Source: Owenia fusiformis (Eukaryota; Annelida; Polychaeta; Sabellida; Oweniidae). From it: a stretch of 64,000 bases of DNA. Below the pieces are notes generated by a model, which was not told the origin of the DNA, made no database searches, and saw only the letters and a program-made list of their open reading frames with translations. Positions 54,370 to 63,587 of the stretch are shown in pieces (the first letter of the stretch is position 1; each line of letters begins with the position of its first letter). A program made the position numbers and the translations under genes. The stretch spans positions 8,358,989 through 8,422,988 of the forward strand of contig CAIIXF020000006.1 in assembly GCA_903813345.2 (NCBI GenBank), written 5' to 3'.

Positions 54370-54860
54370 CACCCCAGTCACATTTCCTGCGGCCGCCTTG
54401 CGGTCTATCATTTCTGCGGCCAGTTGCTTTTCTACGCTCGCCGCAGAATTTCTGCGCTCTCATACTTTTGCAGTCACATTTCCCACGGCAGCCGCACGGT
54501 GAATTTTAAATTTCTGTTAATAAATAATACTTTTTTTCATTTTATTTACATCAGGACAATTTATAAATGTTATTCATAGTGCTAGGATGTAATTTCAAAT
54601 GAAAAGTGATCGTGAAACATTGACAAATAATGATTCAATCTTGTTGAGCCAGTTGATTTCTACGGGGACCTCAGAAATGAACAAATATTATAACTCCAAG
54701 TTATAATTTCTACGCCTTCCCTGCGGCCTGTAAAAATCTGCATTCGCCGTACGGAGGCCGCAAGGGGAGCGTAGTTTTTCTACGCTCGCCGCAGAAATTC
54801 ACCGATTTAATTGTTCTGCGGTCTACTTGCGGCCGCCGTGCGACAAATGTGACTGGGGTG
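54370..54860. mobile_element. 491-bp MITE inserted in the transposon gene
   Basis: Perfect 16-bp inverted ends CACCCCAGTCACATTT, with TTA duplicated at 54367-54369 and 54861-54863. The interior is unusually GC-rich for the window, with repeated CTGCGGCCGC, TTGCGGTC and CTACGCTCGCCGCAG. No gene. The 3-bp TTA duplication fits PIF/Harbinger or CACTA-type elements. Confidence 0.93.
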
Positions 54861-55802
54861 TTAAGGAACACTCAAGAAGAAGCAGATGTTGTTATCGTAC
54901 ACCAGGTTCTGCATGCTGCCAGTAAAGGCCAAAAGAATATCAGTGTACTCAGTGATGATACTGATGTTTTCCTTCTACTTCTTCATCACAGTCTCAAGCA
55001 CAAGTTAATGGAAAATAACATCATAATGGAGGGAACATCACCTGGCCAAGCAAACATTTACATAAATGCAACCGTAAATGAACACAAATTAAAAATCCCA
55101 AACTTGTTAGCTGCGCATTGTCTCTCTGGCAGTGATACGACATCTTGCATGCATGGAATTGGCAAGCTAACAGTCCTGAAGGTGTTAAATAGATACTCAC
55201 TCACTAACTTGGGAGAGGTCAATGCAGACATGACTGAAGTTGAGAAAACTTCAACAGAATTTGTTTCTAGATGTTATGGAATTACACCTAAAGTCACAGA
55301 CAAAATTTATGATGTGAGATATGCTGTATGAGCAAAGCAAAATGCTGCAAAACACATTACAAATGCACCAAAGCTAAAATCCCTCCCACCAACAACAGAA
55401 GCATTTTTCCAGCATGTGAAGCGAGCTCATTTCCAAGTAGCTATATGGAAAAATGCTGATATGCCTGACCCCCCACTTATCCTTCCAACAGATTATGGTT
55501 GGGAAATAAACAGGACAGGCTTATTTGTCCCAACAACAATGCCCAAGGATACACCATGTGCCCCTGAAGGGATTCTCCAGCTCATTAAGTGCACATGTGC
55601 ATCAGAGGGCAATGTATGTAGAACTGGGCAATGTTCATGCTCCAAGGCATCTTTATCATGTAGATTGTTCTGTGTTTGCAAGGGGAATGAATGCAATAAC
55701 CAACATACAAAGACAGTAACTGAACACGAATTGGAAGAAAGTGATGAGGATTTATTGAGGGAAATCCTTGATGAAATCTTAGTAAAAGAAGAGAATTCAT
55801 AA
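54861..55802 (+). pseudogene. Transposon XPG/FEN1-like nuclease plus CXC domain (right copy)
   Basis: Continues exactly in frame from the segment left of the MITE: RNTQEEADVVIVHQVLHAAS, then SVLSDDTDVFLLLLHH (acidic nuclease motif) and HCLSGSDTTSCMHGIGKLTV, which resembles the GxGIGxxTA helix-hairpin of FEN1/XPG nucleases. A single TGA at 55329-55331 ends the frame after DVRYAV; the same frame continues beyond it as AKQNAAKHITNAP and KRAHFQVAIWKNADMPDPP to the Cys-rich domain (CRTGQCSCSKASLSCRLFC) and the end at 55802. The left copy has Trp where this one stops. Confidence 0.82.
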
Positions 55803-56335
55803 ATTCAAGATATATATATAGCACCAAGAAATGACCCTTGTGGAACATCATTATTATTATGTAGGTTACTTTTTACTCATTTCAGATATTTTATATGTGA
55901 GAAAGAGATCATAATCAAATGTATTTAGTATTATTTATTGATAATTTTGTAGGAAACACTAATATCCATTTGATATTATCACAGAATGAGACATTTCATA
56001 AATTGTAAGGTTGGTGGCCATCTTGAATTTTTTTTATTTTTGTCAAGAAACATTTCTGGAACCTAACATATTGGTATACATCATATTAAAACTATATTAT
56101 AGAAAAACAGCAATATTTGTGTATGTGTATGCTAGTTTTCTGTTCTAATATACTGGCTAAAATACATAAAACGTGTGGAAATTCAAAATGGCCGCCAAAA
56201 AAAATCCTCAAGGGTGCCCGTTGGGCATCCGACAGTTTCTGAATATGGATATTATGTTTAAACAGAAAATGCAAAAAAAGTTCATAAGCATTTCCACCTT
56301 CACTTAAAATATGGCACTTCACATCCGGACTAATT
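55803..56335 (+). other. 3' region of the right transposon copy
   Basis: Non-coding, mirrored by 52555-53080. Contains GGTTGGTGGCCATCTTGAA and GGCCGCCAAAAAAAATCCTC. Homology with the left copy fades after about 56335. Confidence 0.8.
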
Positions 56336-56791
56336 CGATGGGTGTGATATTCATGTTGTACTTGGCTGGGTGTTGACGTTTGATGCTTTACGAAGCAATA
56401 TAGTTCAATAATTCATCAAAATTCAAAAACGTATTTGTCATTCTACTGGTCAAAACCCCCTTTGTCGAGACATGTGATTAGTTGAGCGAAATTTAGAGCA
56501 CCAACGTATATTTTGGTCAATTTGCAATGCTCCAACACACAATACATTATCATAATTGTGATTTGATGACTGAAAATCCAGTCTTCGAAATGATGACATT
56601 CTCATATTCAAGAAACGCTGCGATCTGCTCAACACAGTGAACTGGAAACGCCTCGGTAGTCTAGATCTGTTTAGGAAATATATGGCTTTACTTTCCTTTT
56701 CAGGAAGAGAAAGATCTATTATACCCCTTGGCATCTAAAGAAGAAAGATTAATTCACATATAATTTTTTTGTTTTTTTTGACAATAGTTTT

Positions 56792-58714
56792 ATGTTTTAT
56801 CACAAATGTAGGCATAAAGCTCTTACATTACTTAATTTTGGCGGGACACTAATTAAATGGGTAAAAACCTTTTACAAAAATGCTCAAACATGTATAACAA
56901 ATAATGGGTATCAATCAACTATGTTTTCACCATCCAGGGGAGTCCGTCAAGGATGCCCCCTATCGGCATACCTTTTCATAATCGTAGCGGAAATATTAGC
57001 CATATCTATTAGACAAAATAACGAAATTGGAGGCATTCTCTTAAATAATACCGAAGTAAAAATTTCAATGTTTGCTGATGATACAACTTTTTTCATGAAC
57101 TCCATAGCATCAACCGAAAGAGCCCTTCAGATTTTAAGAACCTTTTCAGAAATTTCTGGCCTTAAGCCCAACCTTCAAAAAACAGAAGGTAGATGGTTAG
57201 GACAATTTAAAACAAATCCTCCACAAATTGTACCCAAAAGTCTTGTATCGGAAATTAAAATTAACAATGAATCTTTCTACACACTCGGAGTGTGGTTTAG
57301 CAATAATATAGATGATTTTTCCCCTAAAATCAAAGCTATAGAAAACTTATTTAAAATATGGGAATGGAGGAATCTTAGCCTAATAGGGAAAAATGTGCTC
57401 ATTAAAGCTCTAGCCATTTCAAAATTTACTTACTTAGCATCAATAATACTTTTACCAAAGCACATCATCAATAAAGTTCAAAACATCATTAACAATTTTC
57501 TGTGGAACAAAAAACCTCCACTTATCAGTAATTTAACAACTATAGGCAAAATAGAAAAAGGTGGGATCAAAAGTTTACATTTTGAGTCGCAAATAAAAGC
57601 ATTACAAATTCAATGGGTAAAAAGGTTATTCCAAAGCAAACCTTGCAAATGGAAACAATATTTTTACAGTTTCTTTCCAAATCTACAGCCTGAGGCAATC
57701 TTTCAATCTAAATTTCCAGTAGAAACCTTGGCTAGATTACCACCTTTTTACTTCAGTATTATGGAAACATGGAGATCTTTACATAATAAAGAGCCATATA
57801 ATAAGGAACTCGCCTTAAATGAGTATATTTGGAACAATGATTTTATAAAAATTAATAATCGAACAGTGAGTTATGCTAATTGGATAAACAAGGGTATTCT
57901 TCAAATTAAAGACCTTGTTAACAACAACGAATTCCTGGGATTTAACGAATTTTCTCTTAAATACAACATTAATGCACCCTTCGTTACCTTTTATGGCTTA
58001 ATCCACGCAATACCACATACATGGAAACAATTAATTAGAAATAATCCAAATAATAAGAAACTTAAAAATGAAGAACTTCAAATTAAAGACCGCACAATCA
58101 ACGTCAATGCTATTAAAACTAAAACTATCTATTGGTATCTCATAGAGGATCTATTCAAGGGACCAACTGGTAAGAAATTCCTAACTACAAAATTTAATGT
58201 CTCAGAAGAGGAATGGAAACACATTTTCACTTTGCCTTTTAAGACTGTACGTGAACCAAGAATACAATGTTTTCAATACAAACTCATTTTAAATCTAACG
58301 CCAAACAATAACTTTTTAACTCAAAAGAAGATCAAAAATTCAAATTTGTGCGATATATGCAATAATGACAAAATCGATGATACCATACATTTTTATATTG
58401 AGTGCCCAAACTTTGCCAAGATTTGGGACGAATTCAAAATTTTCTTCAATGTTGATTTAACAAATAAAGATATTATTATAGGAAAATTAGATGAAGAAAA
58501 CGAGGATAAAACTAAAGCCATAAATTTTTGTATCTTGTATACAAAAAGTCTAATACATAAATCTAGACTGATTAAAACTAAAATCACCTTTATCCAAATA
58601 AAGGAAATCATAAAATATAAAATCAAGGATGAAAAAAACATCGCAAATTTAAATAATATGCAAGAAACCTTCAATAAGACTAGGAGATGGGTTATTGAAC
58701 TATTAAGCCAATAA
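56792..58714 (+). CDS. LINE ORF2 C-terminal part: reverse transcriptase and zinc knuckle
   Basis: A 640-codon open frame. The first eight or nine codons come from the target-site flank, and LINE sequence begins at about KALTLLNFGG. Reverse-transcriptase motifs: RGVRQGCPLSAYLF (about residues 49-62) and SMFADDTTFF with the catalytic DD pair (about 90-100). Then come the Tx1/L1-typical thumb region (NVLIKALAISKFTYLASII, NNFLWNKKPPLI) and a C-terminal C-x2-C...H...C knuckle (LCDICNNDKIDDTIHFYIEC). The N-terminal endonuclease and start of the reverse transcriptase are missing, so the copy cannot be autonomous. No stop or frameshift within the remnant. Confidence 0.93.
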   Translation: MFYHKCRHKALTLLNFGGTLIKWVKTFYKNAQTCITNNGYQSTMFSPSRGVRQGCPLSAYLFIIVAEILAISIRQNNEIGGILLNNTEVKISMFADDTTFFMNSIASTERALQILRTFSEISGLKPNLQKTEGRWLGQFKTNPPQIVPKSLVSEIKINNESFYTLGVWFSNNIDDFSPKIKAIENLFKIWEWRNLSLIGKNVLIKALAISKFTYLASIILLPKHIINKVQNIINNFLWNKKPPLISNLTTIGKIEKGGIKSLHFESQIKALQIQWVKRLFQSKPCKWKQYFYSFFPNLQPEAIFQSKFPVETLARLPPFYFSIMETWRSLHNKEPYNKELALNEYIWNNDFIKINNRTVSYANWINKGILQIKDLVNNNEFLGFNEFSLKYNINAPFVTFYGLIHAIPHTWKQLIRNNPNNKKLKNEELQIKDRTINVNAIKTKTIYWYLIEDLFKGPTGKKFLTTKFNVSEEEWKHIFTLPFKTVREPRIQCFQYKLILNLTPNNNFLTQKKIKNSNLCDICNNDKIDDTIHFYIECPNFAKIWDEFKIFFNVDLTNKDIIIGKLDEENEDKTKAINFCILYTKSLIHKSRLIKTKITFIQIKEIIKYKIKDEKNIANLNNMQETFNKTRRWVIELLSQ

Positions 58715-59124
58715 CTCCGTATTATATAGGTATGGAGTATATATTATAAAACTGTGGTAACCTATATATTATGTTATTAAAGACTATTGTGCAATTGTGA
58801 TGTAAACATTTGTAAATTATATTGTTTGGAAATTCTCTGTACACGTGGAGATGAGCTGTTGAAAATAGTATCTATTTGTAAAAGGTAAAATAATTATATC
58901 ATATATTTAAGGTATGGAGTATATATTATAAAACCATAGTAACCCATATGTTCTTGAAGACTATTGTGCTATTGTGATGTAACCATTTGTAAATATTATA
59001 TTATTTGGAAATCCTCTGTACATGGAGATGAGCTGTTCAAAATAGTATCTATTGTAAAATGTTAAATATTTATATGAACATGTATGTATATCATGTATGA
59101 TGTATGTGTAAGATCCAATAAAAA
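56818..59124 (+). mobile_element. 5'-truncated Tx1/L1-like LINE with 14-bp target duplication
   Basis: Flanked by AAATGTAGGCATAA at 56804-56817 and 59125-59138. The 3' end is AATAAAAA. It starts inside the reverse-transcriptase domain, the usual 5' truncation from incomplete reverse transcription. The 3' untranslated part has a 182-bp tandem duplication. Age is young: the frame is intact and the target duplication perfect. Confidence 0.93.
58729..59075 (+). repeat. 182-bp tandem duplication in the LINE 3' region
   Basis: GGTATGGAGTATATATTATA starts at 58729 and 58911. The copies differ by about 10 percent, more than a recent slip would show, so the duplication is probably a family feature. 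Confidence 0.85.
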
Positions 59125-59513
59125 AAATGTAGGCATAACTTCATCTAATGTAGGCTTTAAGTCGGCTAGAGCCGGCTAGTTGCACGTGTAGCACCAGCAG
59201 GTGACTAACAAGTACAACACGTTTTTGAGAGATAGATTCGATTCCGAACTCTTCTCTAATAATCTGAAAATAATATCAAAACAAAATGGTAAAAGCGTTT
59301 CTAAAATTGTGTCCTAAATCGACGGAGCGTTTCGAGGAAAACAAGCGATTTCTCAAGAACAAGTAATGGATTTGGACTGGGATTTTAGGAAATGAGAATA
59401 TACGACTTTGTGATTTACTACTTTGACTGAAAGATTGACGTTTTCATATAAATATTAGTTTAATTCATAATTTGTGGTCAATTCGTCAACTTCAGATTCG
59501 TTCGATCTACACT

Positions 59514-60163
59514 ACGGAGCTTTGGTCAAGCAATTAACAGTTTACCACCAGAAGTTGAATAAATTAATCTTTGCTCAGGGTATTGTTCATCGAATGGTAC
59601 ATAATATGTCACCATAACGTATGATATAAAAGAGAAACGGGTGAAACAATACTTACAGTCATCTTACAGAACTCCATTAGCCGCCATTTTATTTCGCTTC
59701 GCAGCGTTTCCGCGTAAATAAAACGCTCTTTCGTACATGTAAGAGCGTTTTGGTTGGACACATCCTTGCTGCAAGGGTATATTACAAGTATATAGGCATA
59801 GGAATTGAGGCATAAATGAAGTCCTTTGAAGAAGGATGGTTGGACACCGTTTAATCGCTCAAACGAATATTTATAAAAGTAAGTTGTCAATAAAACCTCC
59901 CATTAACACTATATAGTCTACGAGTGAGTCCGAATAATCATATCGAAATATGGACATCAACATAGTATTTGTATTAATTTCATATAGCCAAATTCAAATA
60001 ACCATCTGCTTCATGTGGAAAGACAATAACAAACAACTTGCCAGCAGGCTATTGAGACAATATTAATCAGTAGTGATTTTAAATGTATATAGGATCAACT
60101 ACAAAACATATGCCATATATTCTTATCAGACTCGTGTAACAAAACATACTGTAAGGACTGAAC
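59514..60163. other. Right edge of the composite and MFS upstream region
   Basis: Holds the AAACGCT/GAGCGTTT units and the outer inverted sequence (59739-59763), then 395 bp of AT-rich sequence before the transporter start. No distinct promoter element was identified. Confidence 0.5.
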
Positions 60164-61579
60164 ATGCAAAGATATATTTCCTTGTTTGTGGGAATATTGT
60201 GCACCTTTTTAGCAGGAGTCTTGTATTGTTTCAATACATATGCAATCGCATTGAAAGCTACATTCAACTACACACAAATGGATCTGGAGCATATCTTTAT
60301 TAGTGCGGACGTTGGTCAAAATATTTGCCTCCCCGCCGGATTTATATTTGATAAATTTGGACCTAGAATTGTCAGTTTCTTTGGCCTGATTTTTACTGGA
60401 TCTGGATTTACACTACTATGGATTACTACAAAGTTTGAAACATTTTTCGCAACTAATGTATGGTTGAGTTGTATTATATATTTATTTACACTATTTGGAA
60501 CAACATTTTCTTTTGTTGCAGCTATAAGTGTAAACTCAAGGAATTTTGAAAAGAAATATAGAGGTGTAATACTAGGGATTCTCTCCGCAGTATTTGGGGT
60601 AGCTGCAACAATATACAGCGCCATCTATCAAGGTTTCTTTGTACAAGGCCACATAGAAGATGCCGAGAATCAGAAATATGGTGATTTTATGCTGTTCCTA
60701 GCCGTCCTGTCTGTGATCATTAATTTGTTAGCGATAGGCCTGCTTAAGGAAATTCCAGTTGATAAAATATCTGATACAAATGAAAGTAATGAATTGAACG
60801 ATCTCTTCAAAACATGCGAAGAAAACAAAGTTACTGATAACGAAATGAATGCAGTGGAAAGTAGAAATGAGAAAAATACATTGATTCCAAATGACACCAT
60901 TCCATGTCCACCAAATTTGGATGCCTGGCAAATCATAAAAACGATGCAATTTTATTACCTTTTCACGATAACTTGTGTTTTAGGGGGATCTTGTGCTACG
61001 TATGTTAACAATATTTCGACTGTCTTGAAATCCATTAATAGAGAGAATGACATTGTAGTTTTTACAATCAGCCTTCCAATTTTCAATTTAATAGGAAAAT
61101 TAAGCAGTTCTTGGTTCTTCAATTATATTTGTCTGAAATGGCCTAACATTCCAAGATCATTGAGTCTTTTACATTGTTCAATTTCAACGTTTATCGGTCT
61201 ACTTGTTATGATTTTCTTCTACCATGAATTTGCTGGCTTGTTCATCAGCACGATTATGATAAGCTTTGCGTTTGGGTCATTTTATGTACAAATACAATGG
61301 GTCTTCATGGAATTATTTGGTGTAAAGTACATTGGACAAATCCTTGGCCTCGTATTTCTGGCTCATAGTCTTGGGATGTTTGGACTCCAAGAATTGTTTG
61401 GCTTTAGTTACGAATTGAATAGCCCGGTAGGAAATGAGTGTTATGGTGAATCTTGCTCAAAGGGACTGTTTGTTTTGCTTGCAATTGTATGCTTTTGTGC
61501 ATTGTTTCTTAATGTTTGTTTGATTAAAATTGAAAGAGATGACATTCTGAAGCGCAAAGAAAACCTTAATGATAGATAG
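60164..61579 (+). CDS. Intronless MFS transporter, nodulin-like/NFD4 type
   Basis: Multi-pass membrane protein of 471 residues with about 11-12 hydrophobic segments. N-terminal helix LFVGILCTFLAGVLYCFNTY; the loop 2-3 motif GFIFDKFGPRIVSFFG is the MFS signature (G-x3-D-x2-G-x-R). A hydrophilic acidic loop spans about residues 198-255 (SDTNESNELNDLFKTC...), followed by the second bundle (YYLFTITCVLGGSCATYVNN). The VLYCFNTYAIALK start and GxYxNN-type second half resemble plant nodulin-like/NFD4 proteins and their little-studied animal relatives. Substrate unknown. The start ATG precedes the first helix directly. Lack of introns contrasts with KIF21 and could mean a retrocopy or a naturally intronless family. 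Flanked on both sides by transposons. Confidence 0.85.
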   Translation: MQRYISLFVGILCTFLAGVLYCFNTYAIALKATFNYTQMDLEHIFISADVGQNICLPAGFIFDKFGPRIVSFFGLIFTGSGFTLLWITTKFETFFATNVWLSCIIYLFTLFGTTFSFVAAISVNSRNFEKKYRGVILGILSAVFGVAATIYSAIYQGFFVQGHIEDAENQKYGDFMLFLAVLSVIINLLAIGLLKEIPVDKISDTNESNELNDLFKTCEENKVTDNEMNAVESRNEKNTLIPNDTIPCPPNLDAWQIIKTMQFYYLFTITCVLGGSCATYVNNISTVLKSINRENDIVVFTISLPIFNLIGKLSSSWFFNYICLKWPNIPRSLSLLHCSISTFIGLLVMIFFYHEFAGLFISTIMISFAFGSFYVQIQWVFMELFGVKYIGQILGLVFLAHSLGMFGLQELFGFSYELNSPVGNECYGESCSKGLFVLLAIVCFCALFLNVCLIKIERDDILKRKENLNDR

Positions 61580-61595
61580 TTTCACACGGTAACAG

Positions 61596-62464
61596 GACAA
61601 GACAACTCATCCTAAGACAACTCATCCATAAGACATCTCATCCCAGGACAACTCATCGCTAGATATCTCATTCCGAGACATCTCAAATAATTTCAAATTT
61701 TGGGAAAATATTTGAAAAATATTTAGAGATTTTTTGCAGTTAGCACACTGTGTTTGGCCATGGAATATCTTTATTTATCATATACATTTTCATGCTGTAT
61801 TTCAAACTGACACATTTTACATTTTGTCATGCTGTATTTACTTAATATTTTTGTATTTTGTAATTTTTGTAGTTAGTTTAGTCAAGTTTTAGTTAATTTT
61901 CGTTGATTGATTAGGATAAAGATAAACATGTTCAAAATATCTAATACTTTGATTATTAAAGCAACGATCATCAAAGGTATCAGATTAGTATTAACTCTAT
62001 AAGAATGTATATTATTCGGGGTAATATCAGAATAATTCTCCCAGATTAATTCAGTCTTTGTTTTAAAATATTTTGATTATTTCCAATAAGTCACACTTGG
62101 CTTAATCCTAAATAGGATTTTCATTTCAAACTAACAGATTTATGATGATTAAATTTGGAAATTCTGTCTGTCTATGACTTTCATTCTCAATTCTATATTC
62201 TCAAGTATATTGAGAATAACCTAGAATTAATCAAAATGCTAAAAATCAATATTAAAAATTGAGTGTATAATACATTATCACTTTGTAATCGAAAAATTAT
62301 TAAAAAAAAGGGATATACATTGTATAATACAGAGATTAATAATCTATCAATTATACAAGTGGGATCAGTTGTCTTGGGATGAGATGTCTTGGGATGAGTT
62401 GTCTTGGGATGAGATGTCTTAGGGATGACTTGTCTTGGGATGAGTTGTCTTGGGATGAGTTTTC
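61596..62464. mobile_element. Non-autonomous element with inverted GACAACTCATCC arrays
   Basis: The left array (61596-61687) has six degenerate GACAACTCATCCYAA units, alternating with GACATCTCAT. The right array (62365-62464) has the inverse (TTGGGATGAGTTGTC) in about seven units. Between them lie about 680 bp of AT-rich non-coding sequence. It starts 16 bp after the transporter stop codon, so it probably forms part of that gene's 3' untranslated region. Confidence 0.8.
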
Positions 62465-62544
62465 TAGAAACCTTTCACACTGCCTGCCTCATTTGACTAA
62501 GCTTGACAAAAGCTAGACCGATTTACAGATTTTTAAATCTGCCA

Positions 62545-63200
62545 AAGTTCCACATTGTTTGCAATTTGAGAACACTGCTGGCAGTCAAATGGCTACATTT
62601 GTTTTTAAAGAAGTTATTTCACATTTTTCTGAGAGAGATTCACCACTTTTTACTGCTTTGTTAGACGTCCAGACCTTTGACTTATTGTATAGAAATGGCC
62701 TCTTTGTAAAGCTTTATAAGCTAGGCATTAACTCGAAGGCGTGGAGATTGATTGTGTAATCGTATAGTAACACGAAAGCCAGAATCTTATATGAAGATTT
62801 CTATTGACGCGAAATACTATATTGCACAGGGCTGTGGACAAGGACAAAATTTGTTCCTCACTCTGTTTCATGATCTACATTGATGAACATATTCATGAAT
62901 TACTTGATTCTGGGCTTGGTTTGAAACTCAGTGATGACTTAACCATACCTTGTATACTCGTCGCTGATGATAATACAGTCATTGCATCAACTCCAAACAA
63001 TTTGCAAAAACAATTAACTAGACATCGTTTATAAGTATAGTTGTCGTTGGCGCCTAGTGTACCATGCTGGTCATCCCATTGACAAATGTAAGAGTGCTAC
63101 TCTGATTTTTGACAACAAACGAATGTCTAAGATGTCCATCGCCACATATCAGTGGTATCTTGGAGAGGAATCTCTATCGACAACTAATCAACTGTGATCA
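62545..63200 (+). pseudogene. Decayed non-LTR reverse transcriptase fragment
   Basis: Reads FKEVISHFSERDSPLFTALL and DVQTFDLLYRNGLFVKLYKL, stop, SNTKARILYEDF, then shifts frame to LCFMIYIDEHIHELLDSGLG and ILVADDNTVIASTPNNLQKQ. These are the LLDVxKAFD, IDE/FADD-type steps of CR1/Jockey-like reverse transcriptases, with the FxDD motif present as VADD. At least two stops and one frameshift. Not functional. Confidence 0.82.
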
Positions 63201-63587
63201 AGATATTGTGCCTTGTTATTGTTGTTTATTATATCATATTGACATATCGAATATCATTTGTACATAACAATAGTGTACATCAGTAATTTCGGTATATTTG
63301 TATTATTTGGTCAAATTAGGTATTACCATATGGGTGATACATCTCATACCTATATCTGCGATATTCAACTTATGAGATGTTTAAAATCAAAATCAAAATG
63401 TAATATAATGTAAAAATATGTATCTTATTGTATCTATACTTTGAGTAGGTATTTCCGAATTATTTGACATTTAATTTGTATTATAGTATAACATGTGGCG
63501 TAGCCAGCAATTGGTGGCCAGGGATTCGATTGTTATCGTACCTAACAAGAGGTACGATATTGTAGTCAGCTTGACGGGCGGCGGGCG
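63201..63587. other. Intergenic, unassigned
   Basis: AT-rich, with GGCGTAGCCAGC at 63497 resembling a transposon end, but no partner was found. A GGGCGGCGGGCGG stretch directly precedes the repeat copy at 63588. Confidence 0.4.

Larger units (their letters stand above)
52388..59768. mobile_element. Composite palindromic DNA-transposon locus (Academ-like)
   Basis: TGTCCAACACAAACGCTCTTACATG-type sequence at 52388-52412 and its near-perfect inverse at 59739-59763 mark the edges (25 bp, two mismatches), each followed inward by further AAACGCT/GAGCGTTT subterminal units. Between them lie two inverted copies of a nuclease/CXC gene, a 491-bp MITE and a LINE. Flanking target duplications do not match, so the edges may belong to two different copies. 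The Academ assignment rests on the XPG-like nuclease plus cysteine-rich domain and is inference. Confidence 0.65.
56780..59768. repeat. Host repeat unit split by a LINE; second copy at 63588
   Basis: 56780-56817 plus 59139-59513 matches 63588-64000 continuously, about 99 percent identical (I count four differences in the 375 bases after the insertion point). The repeat contains a conserved short frame MVKAFLKLCPKSTERFEENK and GAGCGTTTC units like those of the outer inverted ends, so it is probably part of the same transposon family. Confidence 0.88.

Noticed and set aside
53084-55851. Open frames antisense to the Cys-rich domain (53084-53293, 53188-53391, 55493-55696, 55585-55851)
   Set aside because: They mirror the coding strand of the two transposon copies; the sense strand has the recognisable domain.
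56450-56734. 94-codon minus-strand frame between the palindrome and the LINE
   Set aside because: No recognised motif and no support beyond openness; left unassigned.
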